DNA of 64,000 nt from Pseudohongiella sp. Lineage in GTDB: Bacteria; Pseudomonadota; Gammaproteobacteria; Pseudomonadales; Pseudohongiellaceae. Position 1 is the stretch's first letter. Every line of letters starts with the position of its first letter. The DNA is taken from assembly GCA_030651695.1 (NCBI GenBank), contig JAUSCD010000012.1, forward strand, positions 409,392-473,391, written 5' to 3'. Of the stretch, positions 7,950 to 17,415 are shown in pieces. The translations under genes and the position numbers were made by a program. The notes below the pieces were generated by a model. That model made no database searches, had not been told where the DNA came from, and saw only the letters and a program-made list of their open reading frames with translations.

Positions 7950-8303
7950 TTGGCCATACTTCTGTTTAAGCTGCGCAATGTGCCAGATGATGAGGCCTCA
8001 GAGGTTCGTGATCTGCTGACAGAGCACGACATCCCTTTTTATGAGACAACCGCCGGCAACTGGGGAATCTCCATGCCTGCGATCTGGTTGCACAATGATG
8101 AACATTACATCCGGGCCCGATCAGTCCTTGATGCCTATCAGCATGAGCGCGCCAGCCGGATGCGCGAACAGTATCTGGCCGACAAGTCTGCAGGGCGGGC
8201 TGAAACCCTGACAAGCCTGATTCGCAAGGACCCGCTCAGGACACTGGGCTACCTTGTACTTATCGCTGCGGTGATCTACCTTTCTATAAGTATCTTTTAC
8301 TGA
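7950..8303 (+). CDS. DUF6164 family small membrane protein
   Basis: 117 residues starting at a TTG (7950) preceded by AGAGAG. The N-terminus (ILLFKLRNVPDDEASEVRDLL) looks like a small signal-transducing-type alpha/beta domain and the C-terminus (TLGYLVLIAAVIYLSISIFY) is a single transmembrane helix, so it is probably a tail-anchored inner-membrane protein. Family function is unknown. Its last codons and stop are duplicated just downstream (8306-8325). Confidence 0.7.
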   Translation: MAILLFKLRNVPDDEASEVRDLLTEHDIPFYETTAGNWGISMPAIWLHNDEHYIRARSVLDAYQHERASRMREQYLADKSAGRAETLTSLIRKDPLRTLGYLVLIAAVIYLSISIFY

Positions 8304-8325
8304 CAATAAGTATCTGTTACTGAGC
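8286..8325 (+). repeat. 20-bp tandem duplication of the gene 3' end including stop codon
   Basis: Copy 1 (8286-8305) covers the last codons and the TGA of the DUF6164 gene; copy 2 (8306-8325) repeats ATAAGTATCTGTTACTGA with one change in the first 18 bases. The duplicate is out of frame with the gene (20 bp) and non-coding. Confidence 0.9.
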
Positions 8326-8445
8326 TCTCATACGGCAGTGTCCTCTGGTAGAAACATAGTTGAGACAAACACTGTCCGTATTTAGTTTTTTAAATTGATA
8401 ACTATTTATCTATTTAAAACGCCAATCGACAGCATATCTCCGGCG

Positions 8446-9384
8446 CTACCGCGCTCTGCCTATACTTTCCCTGACCGGCGTCACTCCCTTTAGATTACGC
8501 AGGCAATGCACCGTTGCGAGCGACATAAAATCCTGCAAATAAGCCTGTTCCAGTTGTTCTGCACGGACCGCCGCGTACAACGTAGGCCAGATACCATGAT
8601 CCCCAGCTGATCGCGCAGAAATCAGTCCCTGCTCCAGGTAGTCCGCTAAAACCCAATTAGGAAGTGCACACACACCCAGACCGCTCGCAACCAGCTGAAC
8701 CATCATCAAAGTCAATTCGGTGTGACGCACCGCTGCAGGCGAAATGCCGGCGGGATGCAGAAAACAATTAAAAACATCCAGTCGCTCCCGCGCAACCGGA
8801 TAGGTTATTAGTGTTTCATCTGTCAGATCCCTGGGTTGCACACGCTCATGTTTTAACAAGCGATGGTCATTGGCCAAAGCAATCTGCATCTCGTAAGTGA
8901 ACAGAGGCAGATAGCTGATGCCAGTGATCGACTGCGGATCTGATGTGATCACCAGGTCCACCTCACCTCGGGCGAGCGCAGGCAGAGGCTCAAACAGGAA
9001 CCCTCCTGAAAAATCCAGCGCGACTCCCGGCCATTGCCGCCGGAAGGTATCCAGCACCGGCATCAGCCAGTTAAAGCAGCTGTGGCATTCGATAGCCATA
9101 TGCAAGCGCCCGGCGTCGCCGTGCAGCAGTTTTTGCACATCACGCACCGCATCGTCTACTTTGCCCAGCACCTCGTCGGCCAGCGCCAGCAATCTCTGGC
9201 CGGGTTCAGTAAAGCGCAAAGGGCGGCTTTTACGCATAAACAGCTCACAGCCCAGACGCGTCTCCAGATCTTTTATCTGATGTGACAAGGCAGATTGCGT
9301 CACACACAGGCGCTCGGACGCCTCCACCAGGCTGCCCGTATCACGCAAGGTGACTAATGTTTTTAAATGCCGTATTTCCAACAT
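8446..9384 (-). CDS. metR: LysR-type regulator MetR
   Basis: 312 residues. The N-terminal 60 residues form the LysR winged helix-turn-helix (SLVEASERLCVTQSALSHQIKDLE), followed by a type 2 periplasmic-binding-like effector domain. MetR uses homocysteine as coactivator and controls metE, metH and others. The divergent position to metE is the classical arrangement and the sequence MLEIRHLKTLVTLRDTGSL is characteristic of MetR. AGGA lies 7 bases before the ATG. Autorepression and metE activation would use the shared 141-bp spacer. Confidence 0.93.
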   Translation of the reverse strand: MLEIRHLKTLVTLRDTGSLVEASERLCVTQSALSHQIKDLETRLGCELFMRKSRPLRFTEPGQRLLALADEVLGKVDDAVRDVQKLLHGDAGRLHMAIECHSCFNWLMPVLDTFRRQWPGVALDFSGGFLFEPLPALARGEVDLVITSDPQSITGISYLPLFTYEMQIALANDHRLLKHERVQPRDLTDETLITYPVARERLDVFNCFLHPAGISPAAVRHTELTLMMVQLVASGLGVCALPNWVLADYLEQGLISARSAGDHGIWPTLYAAVRAEQLEQAYLQDFMSLATVHCLRNLKGVTPVRESIGRAR

Positions 9385-9394
9385 AACGAATTCC

Positions 9395-9417
9395 TGATGG
9401 TGGCTTAAGCACCATCA
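9395..9417. promoter_or_regulatory. Inverted repeat in the metR-metE spacer (candidate operator)
   Basis: TGATGGTG (9395-9402) and CACCATCA (9410-9417) are perfect inverted arms around a 7-bp centre GCTTAAG. It lies 11 bp upstream of the metR start and overlaps its probable promoter. It is not the E. coli MetR consensus (TGAA-N5-TTCA). Confidence 0.55.
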
Positions 9418-9427
9418 TATCAAAATA

Positions 9428-9448
9428 TTTTCACTTTAAAGTTGAAAA
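9428..9448. promoter_or_regulatory. Second inverted repeat in the metR-metE spacer, LysR-box-like
   Basis: TTTTCA (9428-9433) and TGAAAA (9443-9448) flank CTTTAAAGT. The TTCA-N9-TGAA pattern resembles a LysR-type site with a T-N-A core. It is nearer metE than the first repeat and is the better candidate for MetR. Confidence 0.5.
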
Positions 9449-9525
9449 ACATCAGTTTGATTCATGATGGCTTCCCCGACAAAATGCTCCCCTCACAAAT
9501 TCAAACCACATCTACGGAGAAACTC

Positions 9526-11832
9526 ATGGCAGGCACGCTTATACAGACTCACAGTTTGGGATTCCCGCGCGTCGGGGTGATGCGCGAACTGAAATTCGCA
9601 CTGGAGTCCTATTGGCGCGGCGATATCACCTCAGCCGCATTGCAGCAGGCAGGGCAGGACCTCAGACACAGGCACTGGGCTGTGCAGGCCGAAGCTGGCA
9701 TCGACCTCATACCGACAGGTGACTTCGCCTGGTACGATCAGGTCCTGACCATGTCAGCGACCTTGGGCAATATCCCGCCGAGGCATCGCAAAAACGGACA
9801 ACCGACTGACATTGACACATTGTTCCGGGTGGCACGCGGCAACAGCGGTGACTCAGCACCAGTCCCTGCCAGTGATATGACCAAATGGTTCGACAGTAAC
9901 TACCACTATCTGGTCCCTGAGTTTCAAGCAGACCAGAGCTTTTCGCTTGAGTGGCGTCAGATTATTGATGAAACACGCGAAGCCGTTGCTTTGGGCTTCA
10001 GGGTCAAGCCCGTCATCATCGGCCCACTGACCTACCTGTGGCTAGGTAAAGAGATGACTTCAGACTTTGATCGTCTGGAGTTGTTGCCTGCATTGTTACC
10101 TGTATATCAACAGCTGCTGCAGGAACTCGCCAATGCAGGAGCAGAATGGGTGCAGGTCGACGAACCCGCTCTGGTACTGGACTTGCCAGCATCCTGGCTG
10201 CGCGCATACGAAAAAGCCTATTTCCAGCTTCAGCGCAGCCCGGCGAAAATTCTGCTGGCTACTTACTTCGACGCGCTGGAAGAAAATCTGCAGACAGCTG
10301 TCAACCTTCCTGTGGCCGGTTTGCATATTGATGCTGTGCGCGCTGTTGCTCAAATAAAACCGGTGCTTGACTGGCTGCCCGCTGACAAAGTCCTTTCTAT
10401 CGGCATAATCGACGGCCGCAATATCTGGCGCAATGACCTGCGCAAATCCCTGCTCGTTCTGGAAACTGCACACAAGAAACGTGGCGACCTGTTGTGGGTG
10501 GCGCCATCCTGTTCGCTGCTGCATGTGCCTCTCGATCTGACGCCGGAAGCAAAGCTGGATCACCAACTCATTGAATGGCTGGCTTTTGCACACCAGAAGC
10601 TCTATGAGCTGGCAACACTCAACCGCCTGCTGCGCGGCAATGGCAGCACATCCGATCAGCGCGCCTTGCTTGCCAGCGACCATGCTGTCAGCTCGCGACG
10701 CACTTCCGGCAAAGTGCACAGGCCCGAGGTGAATACGCGGCTGCGCGGCATAGAGCAAAGCAGCTGGAAAAGAAAACAGAGTTTTGCGCAACGTATTGTG
10801 GAACAACAGGCACGTCTTGCTCTACCTCTGTTCCCGACAACCACTATCGGATCGTTCCCGCAGACGTCGGATATTCGCCGGACCCGTCTGGAATATAAAA
10901 CCGGTGTGATTGACGAAGCAACGTATCGCAGCCGGATTCAAGCGGAAATTGCTGACGCCATCAAGCGCCAGGAAGCACTGGATATAGACGTGTTGGTGCA
11001 TGGTGAAGCCGAGCGTAATGACATGGTGGAATACTTCGGAGAGCAATTGGCTGGCTATGCTTTCACGCAACAGGGCTGGGTCCAGAGTTATGGCTCACGG
11101 TGCGTGAAACCACCCATCATCTTTGGAGATGTGTTGCGCGAACGACCAATGACTGTTGAGTGGATACAATATGCGCAGTCGCTCACCAACAAACCTGTCA
11201 AAGGAATGCTGACTGGCCCGATCACCATGCTGTGCTGGTCTTTTGTGCGTGACGACCAACCGCGCAAAACCACTGCCTGGCAAATCGCGCTGGCGCTACG
11301 TGATGAAGTGCTGGATCTTGAAGCAGCCGGGGTGCAGATCATTCAGGTAGATGAGCCAGCCATTCGCGAAGGACTGCCGTTACGGAAACAACAACAGGCC
11401 GAGTATCTGGACTGGGCTGTGAAGGCCTTCCGTCTGAGCACTTGCAGCGTTCGCGATGAAACCCAGATTCACACTCATATGTGTTATTCGGAATTTAACG
11501 ACATCATCGCGGCGATTGCCGATCTGGACGCTGACGTGATAACCATCGAAACCTCAAGATCTGCCGGTGAGCTGATCCAGGCGTTCGAGAACTTTGACTA
11601 TCCCAATGCCATCGGACCGGGTGTATACGACATTCACTCGCCGAATCTACCTGAAATCAGCAACATGATTCATTTAATCAGCCGTGCTGCAGCCCGGATT
11701 CCTGTTACACGATTATGGATTAATCCCGATTGCGGTCTCAAAACAAGGGCTTGGGCAGAAACCGAGACCGCCCTGCAGTGCATGGTCAAGGCAGCAAAAC
11801 ATCTTAGAAATCAACATGTAGAAAGCGCCTAG
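9526..11832 (+). CDS. metE: Cobalamin-independent methionine synthase MetE
   Basis: 768 residues, usual length for the family. It transfers the methyl group of methyltetrahydrofolate-polyglutamate to homocysteine in the cytoplasm. The N-terminal half holds the folate-related barrel ([17 protein letters not shown]); the C-terminal barrel holds the zinc site: His651 and Cys653 in HTHMCYS, Glu675 in TIETSRS and Cys736 in NPDCGLKTR. Start chosen at 9526 because ACGGAGA lies 5 bases upstream; an in-frame TTG at 9442 would add 28 unlikely residues and cross the operator. Divergent from metR, so presumably induced when methionine or B12 is low. Confidence 0.97.
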   Translation: MAGTLIQTHSLGFPRVGVMRELKFALESYWRGDITSAALQQAGQDLRHRHWAVQAEAGIDLIPTGDFAWYDQVLTMSATLGNIPPRHRKNGQPTDIDTLFRVARGNSGDSAPVPASDMTKWFDSNYHYLVPEFQADQSFSLEWRQIIDETREAVALGFRVKPVIIGPLTYLWLGKEMTSDFDRLELLPALLPVYQQLLQELANAGAEWVQVDEPALVLDLPASWLRAYEKAYFQLQRSPAKILLATYFDALEENLQTAVNLPVAGLHIDAVRAVAQIKPVLDWLPADKVLSIGIIDGRNIWRNDLRKSLLVLETAHKKRGDLLWVAPSCSLLHVPLDLTPEAKLDHQLIEWLAFAHQKLYELATLNRLLRGNGSTSDQRALLASDHAVSSRRTSGKVHRPEVNTRLRGIEQSSWKRKQSFAQRIVEQQARLALPLFPTTTIGSFPQTSDIRRTRLEYKTGVIDEATYRSRIQAEIADAIKRQEALDIDVLVHGEAERNDMVEYFGEQLAGYAFTQQGWVQSYGSRCVKPPIIFGDVLRERPMTVEWIQYAQSLTNKPVKGMLTGPITMLCWSFVRDDQPRKTTAWQIALALRDEVLDLEAAGVQIIQVDEPAIREGLPLRKQQQAEYLDWAVKAFRLSTCSVRDETQIHTHMCYSEFNDIIAAIADLDADVITIETSRSAGELIQAFENFDYPNAIGPGVYDIHSPNLPEISNMIHLISRAAARIPVTRLWINPDCGLKTRAWAETETALQCMVKAAKHLRNQHVESA

Positions 11833-11898
11833 AGATCCCGGGATGAATACCCGATAACTGTGAGGCATGATCGGATAGAGCGAGGTCATGCCGCCATT

Positions 11899-11915
11899 GA
11901 TACATTAAATCTATC
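11899..11915. promoter_or_regulatory. Dyad upstream of ahpC, partly OxyR-like
   Basis: GATAC-ATTAAAT-CTATC; on the other strand ATAG-N7-GTAT, one base from the OxyR half-site ATAG-N7-CTAT. A second half-site in phase is not visible. The rest of 11833-12032 is AT-rich and likely holds the ahpC promoter. Weak support. Confidence 0.3.
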
Positions 11916-12032
11916 GTCTATTAATATATATTTGATTTCCCCAAAACGCCGTCAGGCACTATCATTCGCACCGTTCACTAAAGCAGCCTCTATGCTTTTT
12001 ATTCGATGGCTACACGGTAAAGGAGTCAATAC

Positions 12033-12596
12033 GTGTCTTTGATCAATACAGAAATCAAACCTTTCAAAACAACTGCGTTTCACAATGGCGAGTTTGTTGA
12101 AGTTACCGAAGCCACCCTGAAGGGCAAATGGTCAGTGGTATTCTTCTACCCTGCAGACTTCACCTTTGTGTGCCCAACCGAACTGGGCGACCTCGCTGAC
12201 AACTACGCTGAATTCCAGAGCCGTGGTGTTGAGATCTATGCTGTGTCCACTGACACACATTTCACTCACAAAGCCTGGCATGACAGCTCTGACACAATCC
12301 GCAAAATCCAGTATCCGATGGTCGGCGACCCCACTGGCACCATCACCCGCAACTTCGAAGTGATGATCGAAGAAGCAGGTCTGGCTGAGCGTGGTACGTT
12401 TGTAGTCGATCCTGAAGGCAAGATCCAGATCGTCGAGATCACAGCTGGTGGCATTGGCCGTGACGCAACTGAGCTGCTGCGTAAAGTCAAAGCGGCTCAA
12501 TACGTTGCCTCTCACCCAGGTGAAGTATGCCCGGCCAAGTGGAAAGAAGGCGAGGCCACACTGGCACCGTCTCTGGATCTGGTAGGCAAGATCTAA
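12033..12596 (+). CDS. ahpC: Alkyl hydroperoxide reductase subunit C (peroxiredoxin)
   Basis: 187 residues, the exact usual length of AhpC. The peroxidatic Cys47 is in [10 protein letters not shown] and the resolving Cys166 in EVCPAKW; the YF-type C-terminal tail is present in altered form (LDLVGKI). It reduces hydrogen peroxide and organic peroxides and is recycled by AhpF, encoded 124 bp downstream. The start is GTG with AAAGGAG seven bases upstream. A dyad with partial OxyR similarity lies in the upstream region. Confidence 0.96.
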   Translation: MSLINTEIKPFKTTAFHNGEFVEVTEATLKGKWSVVFFYPADFTFVCPTELGDLADNYAEFQSRGVEIYAVSTDTHFTHKAWHDSSDTIRKIQYPMVGDPTGTITRNFEVMIEEAGLAERGTFVVDPEGKIQIVEITAGGIGRDATELLRKVKAAQYVASHPGEVCPAKWKEGEATLAPSLDLVGKI

Positions 12597-12611
12597 AGCT
12601 TGCGCCCAAAC

Positions 12612-12642
12612 GGTAGCCCGGGCGTTATCAGTCCGGGCTACC
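12612..12642 (+). terminator. GC-rich hairpin between ahpC and ahpF
   Basis: GGTAGCCCGG (12612-12621) and CCGGGCTACC (12633-12642) form a perfect 10-bp stem with an 11-base loop. No T-run follows; it could limit read-through or stabilise ahpC mRNA. Confidence 0.55.
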
Positions 12643-12662
12643 GGGGGCTGCGGTGCGACGTG

Positions 12663-12688
12663 AAAAATGGCTCCCGGCCATTTTTTTT
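12663..12688 (+). terminator. Rho-independent terminator after ahpC
   Basis: AAAAATGGC-TCCCG-GCCATTTTT followed by more T (eight T at 12681-12688). A strong intrinsic terminator shape, 33 bp before ahpF, so ahpF gets only read-through or uses its own promoter. Confidence 0.75.
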
Positions 12689-12720
12689 GTGCCCGAAATT
12701 CGTAATTTGAGGAAAATGTG

Positions 12721-14274
12721 ATGTTAGACGCCAGCATGAAAACCCAATTGAAGGCTTATCTTGAAAAAGTGACACGGCCCTTTGAGATTGTCGCGTCGCT
12801 TGATGACAGTGACAAGTCCCGCGAACTTCTGTCACTGCTCCAGGACATTACCAGCCTGTGTAGCAAGATTACATTGCGCGAGGATGGCCAGGATGTCCGC
12901 CGCCCTTCTTTCAGTTTGCAACGCTCTGATGCAGAAATGCATCTGCGGTTTGCCGGCATCCCGATGGGTCACGAATTCACCTCACTGATTCTGGCGCTGC
13001 TACAGACCGGAGGACATCCGCCCAAGTTGTCTGACGAGAAAGTTGCCCAGGTCAAAGCACTGAAAGGAGACTTCGTATTCGAAACTTTCTTCTCACTCTC
13101 ATGCCAGAATTGCCCGGATGTAGTTCAGGCACTGAATGTAATGGCTGTGCTGAATCCTGATATCAAACACGTAGCAATAGATGGTGCCCTGTTCCAGAAA
13201 GAAGTAGATGAACGGCAGATCATGTCTGTTCCCAGCGTTTTTCTGAACGGAGAGTTATTTTTTCAGGGCCGCATGGGCGTAGATGTGATTCTGGCGAAAA
13301 TTGATACTGGCGCAGCCAAACGTGAAGCGGAAAAACTTAATGAAAAAGAGCCTTTTGAGGTTCTTATTGTAGGGGGCGGCCCAGCTGGCGCAGCTGCCGC
13401 CATTTACGCCGCACGCAAAGGCATTCGCACCGGCGTGGCCGCGGAACGTTTTGGTGGTCAGGTGCTGGACACGATGGCGATCGAGAACTTTGTGTCCGTA
13501 CAAGAGACAGAAGGACCGCGGCTGGCGCGACAATTGGAAGAACACGTTAAACATTACGATGTAGACATCATGAATCTGCAGCGCGCCGCCGCGCTGATTC
13601 CTGCAACAGAGCCGGGCGGGTATCATGAGATTCGGTTTGACAGCGGTGCTTCCGTTAAAGCCAGATCAGTTATTCTTGCTACAGGTGCACGCTGGCGCGA
13701 GCTGAACGTTCCCGGCGAGCAGCAATACCGTAATAAAGGTGTTGCATACTGCCCGCACTGCGATGGCCCTCTGTATAAAGGTAAAAACGTTGCTGTAGCA
13801 GGTGGTGGCAACTCCGGCATAGAAGCTGCCATCGACCTGGCAGGAATCGTCAATCATGTCACCGTGCTGGAGTTTGCCGATAGCTTGCGGGCTGATGAGG
13901 TGCTGCAACGCAAACTTCGCAGCCTGCCCAATGTCGACATTATTACCATGGCACAGACTATGGAAGTGGTTGGGGACGGTCAGAAAATGACTGGACTGAT
14001 ATACAAGGACAGGCGCAGTGAAGAGCTGCATACACTTAAACTGGATGGCGTTTTTGTACAGATCGGTCTGTTACCTAACAGCGAATGGTTGAAGGGGACT
14101 GTTACCACCACTGCCCACGGCGAGATCGAGATTGATTCCAAAGGCAGCACCAATATACCCGGAGTTTTCGCCGCCGGCGACGTCACCAATGTGCCGTACA
14201 AGCAGATTATTATAGCAATGGGCGAAGGATCCCGATCGGCGTTGAGCGCCTTCGATTATCTGATTCGCCACTGA
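12721..14274 (+). CDS. ahpF: Alkyl hydroperoxide reductase subunit F
   Basis: 517 residues. The N-terminal part is a tandem thioredoxin-like domain with the redox pair CQNC (Cys128, Cys131). The rest is a thioredoxin-reductase-like flavoprotein: FAD motif [14 protein letters not shown](P)H motif [11 protein letters not shown], and the second pair CPHC (Cys344, Cys347). Electrons flow from NADH through FAD and both cysteine pairs to AhpC. GAGG lies 8 bases before the ATG at 12721; a GTG sits directly in front at 12718. A terminator after ahpC separates the two genes. Confidence 0.96.
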   Translation: MLDASMKTQLKAYLEKVTRPFEIVASLDDSDKSRELLSLLQDITSLCSKITLREDGQDVRRPSFSLQRSDAEMHLRFAGIPMGHEFTSLILALLQTGGHPPKLSDEKVAQVKALKGDFVFETFFSLSCQNCPDVVQALNVMAVLNPDIKHVAIDGALFQKEVDERQIMSVPSVFLNGELFFQGRMGVDVILAKIDTGAAKREAEKLNEKEPFEVLIVGGGPAGAAAAIYAARKGIRTGVAAERFGGQVLDTMAIENFVSVQETEGPRLARQLEEHVKHYDVDIMNLQRAAALIPATEPGGYHEIRFDSGASVKARSVILATGARWRELNVPGEQQYRNKGVAYCPHCDGPLYKGKNVAVAGGGNSGIEAAIDLAGIVNHVTVLEFADSLRADEVLQRKLRSLPNVDIITMAQTMEVVGDGQKMTGLIYKDRRSEELHTLKLDGVFVQIGLLPNSEWLKGTVTTTAHGEIEIDSKGSTNIPGVFAAGDVTNVPYKQIIIAMGEGSRSALSAFDYLIRH

Positions 14275-14354
14275 CATCCCGCACGGGCCCGGACCAAGTC
14301 CTGTTGTCACCTACGAGGAACGAAAAAGGATTTCAAGGACGCAATACGCTTTGA

Positions 14355-15260
14355 TCAATACATACCTTTAACGTTCATCTGCAGTGAGAACAGGCTGGTT
14401 CTGGCTGTTACAAATAATACGTCGCGGTTTTCGCCTCCGAACGTCATATTAGCCGGTGCCAGCGGAAACTCTATCGATTGCAGCAGCTCGCCCTGCGGGC
14501 TGTAGATCGTAATATTGCGTCCCCCGGTCAGATACAAATTGCCGCGCTCATCCAGCGCCAGCCCATCAGAACCTTGTCCAGCCAACAGCCTTTTATCCGC
14601 TATCTGGCCCGGTGCTGTAATGGTGTAAGCAAAGGTCTGATTGCCAATATGATCTGCCACATAAAGGGTCGATCCATCCTGCGTACCAATAATACCATTG
14701 GGCTTGGTCAGATCTGTAATAATCGCCTGCGCTTCACTTGCGCCGGGCGCCAGGTAATACACGTAATAACCGGGCTGCGGATTATTGGATTCATCGCCAT
14801 AGCGTGGGTCTGTAAAATAGATACCACCAGAGGCATCAAGCCATAAATCATTTGGGCTGTTGAGTGGAGCCCCATTGTGTTGATCGATTACGACACTGAC
14901 ATTAGCCTGTGAATCCATACGCGTGATTCGTCCGGCCCCGCCTTCGGCACCAAATAATTCCCAATTGCTGTTAAAAAACAGACCATTGGTGCCATTGGTA
15001 TTTTCACGAAATGTCTCTAACTCACCGCTCACTGACCAGGTATGAATACGGCTGGCCGGAATATCGGAAAAGTAGATGTTGCCCTGCTCGTCTGCAGCAG
15101 GGCCTTCTGTGAAAATAAAACTGTCTGCCAGCAATTGTACAGAGGCGTCAGGTGCCACCAAAGAGTCGTCCTGAGCATGTGAGACGGAAACGATCATCAC
15201 GCCGGCAAGAGTCAGAAAACCCAATTGCTGCCAGATACGGCTACCATTTAAAGTACTCAT
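14355..15260 (-). CDS. Exported SMP-30/gluconolactonase-like beta-propeller protein
   Basis: 301 residues with a signal peptide (LGFLTLAGVMIVSVSHAQ) and a six-bladed propeller of the SMP-30/gluconolaconase/LRE group. The recurrent blade motifs are visible: TEGPAADEQGNIYFSD, SPNDLWLDASGGIYFTDPRYG, KPNGIIGTQDGSTLYVAD and GSDGLALDERGNLYLTGG. The Glu of EGP, Asn of SPND and Asp of SDGL are the positions that bind the divalent metal in lactonases of this fold. Substrate is unknown, possibly a sugar lactone in the periplasm. 27 bp after the SDR gene on the same strand, probably the last gene of the RND operon. Confidence 0.75.
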   Translation of the reverse strand: MSTLNGSRIWQQLGFLTLAGVMIVSVSHAQDDSLVAPDASVQLLADSFIFTEGPAADEQGNIYFSDIPASRIHTWSVSGELETFRENTNGTNGLFFNSNWELFGAEGGAGRITRMDSQANVSVVIDQHNGAPLNSPNDLWLDASGGIYFTDPRYGDESNNPQPGYYVYYLAPGASEAQAIITDLTKPNGIIGTQDGSTLYVADHIGNQTFAYTITAPGQIADKRLLAGQGSDGLALDERGNLYLTGGRNITIYSPQGELLQSIEFPLAPANMTFGGENRDVLFVTARTSLFSLQMNVKGMY

Positions 15261-15287
15261 AACAATCCTCTCATTTATTAAAAAGTA

Positions 15288-16016
15288 TCAGCCACGACCA
15301 AGAAATGGCTGTCTGTGATCCAGCACAGTTGCATCAATTATCGTTGCGTTTTTAGGCATGCTCAGCATCAATACGGCCACACGTGCTATATCAGCAACGT
15401 CCATTTTAGGCTCATCAATCACTGATGCAGGCGCATTGTCCCAGATATCGGTGTAGACGTTACCCGGGTGCAGACAACTGACCATAATGCCAAGTTCGCG
15501 GCCCTCAACAGCCAGCGCACGGGTCATGCCCTGTAATCCAAATTTACTGGTGGTATAAGGTACTGATCCAAAGCGTGGAACCTGACTGGAAATACTGCCT
15601 ATATTAAGAATACGACCACCGCCATTGCCCTTCATTACCCGAAAGGCTTCGCGACTGTACAAAAAGGCTCCCGTCAGATTGGTGTCCATCACCATCTGAA
15701 AGTCTTTTGCCCGGAGATTTTCGACAGCACCGGCACGCGCAATGCCGGCGTTATTGATGACGGCATCCACTTTGCCAAACAGTGCAATTGCTTTTTCAAA
15801 AACAGCTTGCGTATCTGACTCGCTGGCTGCATCTGCCGGGAGACCATGCGCATTGGCGTCATCCAATTTGGCCAAGGCCTGATCAACACTATTATGTGAT
15901 CTGCCAGTGATCAGCACACGTGCGCCTTCCGATAAAACCGCTTGTGCTATCGCAAAGCCTATCCCTCGTGTGCCGCCAGTAATAATAACAACTTGTCCCG
16001 CCAATAACTGCGTCAT
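15288..16016 (-). CDS. Short-chain dehydrogenase/reductase
   Basis: 242 residues, classical SDR. The nucleotide motif TGGTRGIG is at 13-20, NNAG at 88-91, the catalytic Ser lies in GSISS (141-144), and Tyr154 and Lys158 form YTTSK. ITGRS after beta-2 suggests NADP preference. Substrate cannot be read from the sequence. The gene is 59 bp after the membrane-fusion gene and 27 bp before the SMP-30 gene, so it may be cotranscribed with the efflux pump. Confidence 0.85.
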   Translation of the reverse strand: MTQLLAGQVVIITGGTRGIGFAIAQAVLSEGARVLITGRSHNSVDQALAKLDDANAHGLPADAASESDTQAVFEKAIALFGKVDAVINNAGIARAGAVENLRAKDFQMVMDTNLTGAFLYSREAFRVMKGNGGGRILNIGSISSQVPRFGSVPYTTSKFGLQGMTRALAVEGRELGIMVSCLHPGNVYTDIWDNAPASVIDEPKMDVADIARVAVLMLSMPKNATIIDATVLDHRQPFLGRG

Positions 16017-16075
16017 GCCGGATGCTTCTCCTGTGTGGTTCTGATCTGGAACAGGAGAAGGACAATATCATTTCA

Positions 16076-17413
16076 CTAATGGCTTGACCACTGCACAGCC
16101 AACTCTGTTGCTGGCGCCAGATCCAGCACACCAGCGAGAGCATCAACCGGGCTCACCAGCATGCCAGTAACAGCCGTCGGCAACTGCGACACCATTATGC
16201 GATCACCCCGATTGAGCTGAGCGGAACGCACCAGCAACTGGTAGTTACCATGCTCGTCCTGATATTCTCCCACACGCTCGACACTCAGTGCTTCCAGACG
16301 GCTGTTGCTGATTCTGTAGATACGACCATTGTCATACAGCGCGTGCATCGGCACAGAGATCACATCCGGCTCTGCCGGCAAACTAAGACTGAGTTGCAAT
16401 ACCGTTCCCAGCGCCAGTACCGCATCTGCCTCGACATTAAAAAATGCATCGATACCACCCAGGCCTGGCTTGATGTCACCGGAGAGCCCCGCGAGTTCAA
16501 AACCGTAACGCACACCACCCAGCCTGGCTTCCGCGAACACGCTCTCGCCTTCATTCAGTGATTGCCTCAGACGATGTGCAATCTGCGCCGGAATGGCTGC
16601 ACGGATCTGCAGACCTTCATAATCCGCCAGACGCAGCATGGATGCGCCGCTGCCAACGCGGTCACCCACTGCCACTTCAATTGCAAGCACCCTGCCGGAA
16701 AAGGGTGCCGCCATCATTGCATAAGAGAGCTCCAGCTGAGTGCGCTCTAGCCGCGTTCTGGCCTCTGCTACCAAGGCTTCTGCATAGGCGATCTGGTGAG
16801 GAAATTCGCGCAAGGTTGCGATATGCCTTGCCAGTGTCATTGCACGCTCATTGGCTTCCTGACGGATTTCATCAAGTTGCGCATCTGCGATCATGCGCTG
16901 ATTATGCAAAGACACAAAACGCTCAAGCTTGGATGCTGCCAGACTTGCCTGGGCCTCGTGATGCTGCGTCAGCTCGCGCGCCAATTCATAGTTACTGACA
17001 ACCGTTGCCCGATTGGCGTCAGCTTGCAGTAACGATGATTCAGCCGCACGTACATTCAGCCTGAGCTCTGCATCATCCAGACTCATTAGAAGCTCTCCGC
17101 GCTCGACCCAGTCGCCTTCTTTAAAATGGATGGCAGATACCGTGCCTGCAACCGGCGCGCGCAGGTTCGCCGTCTGTACGGTTTCGAGTTTACCGTAGAC
17201 CTGCAGGTTCGGCGTCATCAAAGCCGGAATTGCCTCCCTGTAACTGACCGGCCATTCTTTTTCAGCTCTGGTCTCGGGGGACGCACTGGGCCCTGTCGCA
17301 ACAATTAAAGCACTGATTGAAATCAGCGCCCCAAACACCAGCACCCCGCCCAGGCGGGTTCCGATATTGCGCAGACGTGGCAATGTGCGGACAACTTGTA
17401 TTTTTTCGAACAT
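16076..17413 (-). CDS. RND efflux periplasmic adaptor (membrane fusion protein)
   Basis: 445 residues. A short cytoplasmic N-terminus is followed by one membrane anchor (VLVFGALISISALIVATG). The lipoyl half-motif LRAPVAGTVSAIHFKEGDWVERGELL, a long alpha-hairpin, and the returning half AAPFSGRVLAIEVAVGDRV show the HlyD/AcrA family layout. It links the inner-membrane permease to an outer-membrane channel, none of which is encoded nearby. The ATG at 17413 has AAAGGA nine bases upstream and lies 2 bp after the permease stop, indicating translational coupling. Gene order is permease first, which is less usual. Confidence 0.9.
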   Translation of the reverse strand: MFEKIQVVRTLPRLRNIGTRLGGVLVFGALISISALIVATGPSASPETRAEKEWPVSYREAIPALMTPNLQVYGKLETVQTANLRAPVAGTVSAIHFKEGDWVERGELLMSLDDAELRLNVRAAESSLLQADANRATVVSNYELARELTQHHEAQASLAASKLERFVSLHNQRMIADAQLDEIRQEANERAMTLARHIATLREFPHQIAYAEALVAEARTRLERTQLELSYAMMAAPFSGRVLAIEVAVGDRVGSGASMLRLADYEGLQIRAAIPAQIAHRLRQSLNEGESVFAEARLGGVRYGFELAGLSGDIKPGLGGIDAFFNVEADAVLALGTVLQLSLSLPAEPDVISVPMHALYDNGRIYRISNSRLEALSVERVGEYQDEHGNYQLLVRSAQLNRGDRIMVSQLPTAVTGMLVSPVDALAGVLDLAPATELAVQWSSH

Positions 17414-17415
17414 GA

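Noticed and set aside
10096..10806. 236-codon leftward frame inside metE
   Set aside because: Antisense shadow of a conserved metE region.
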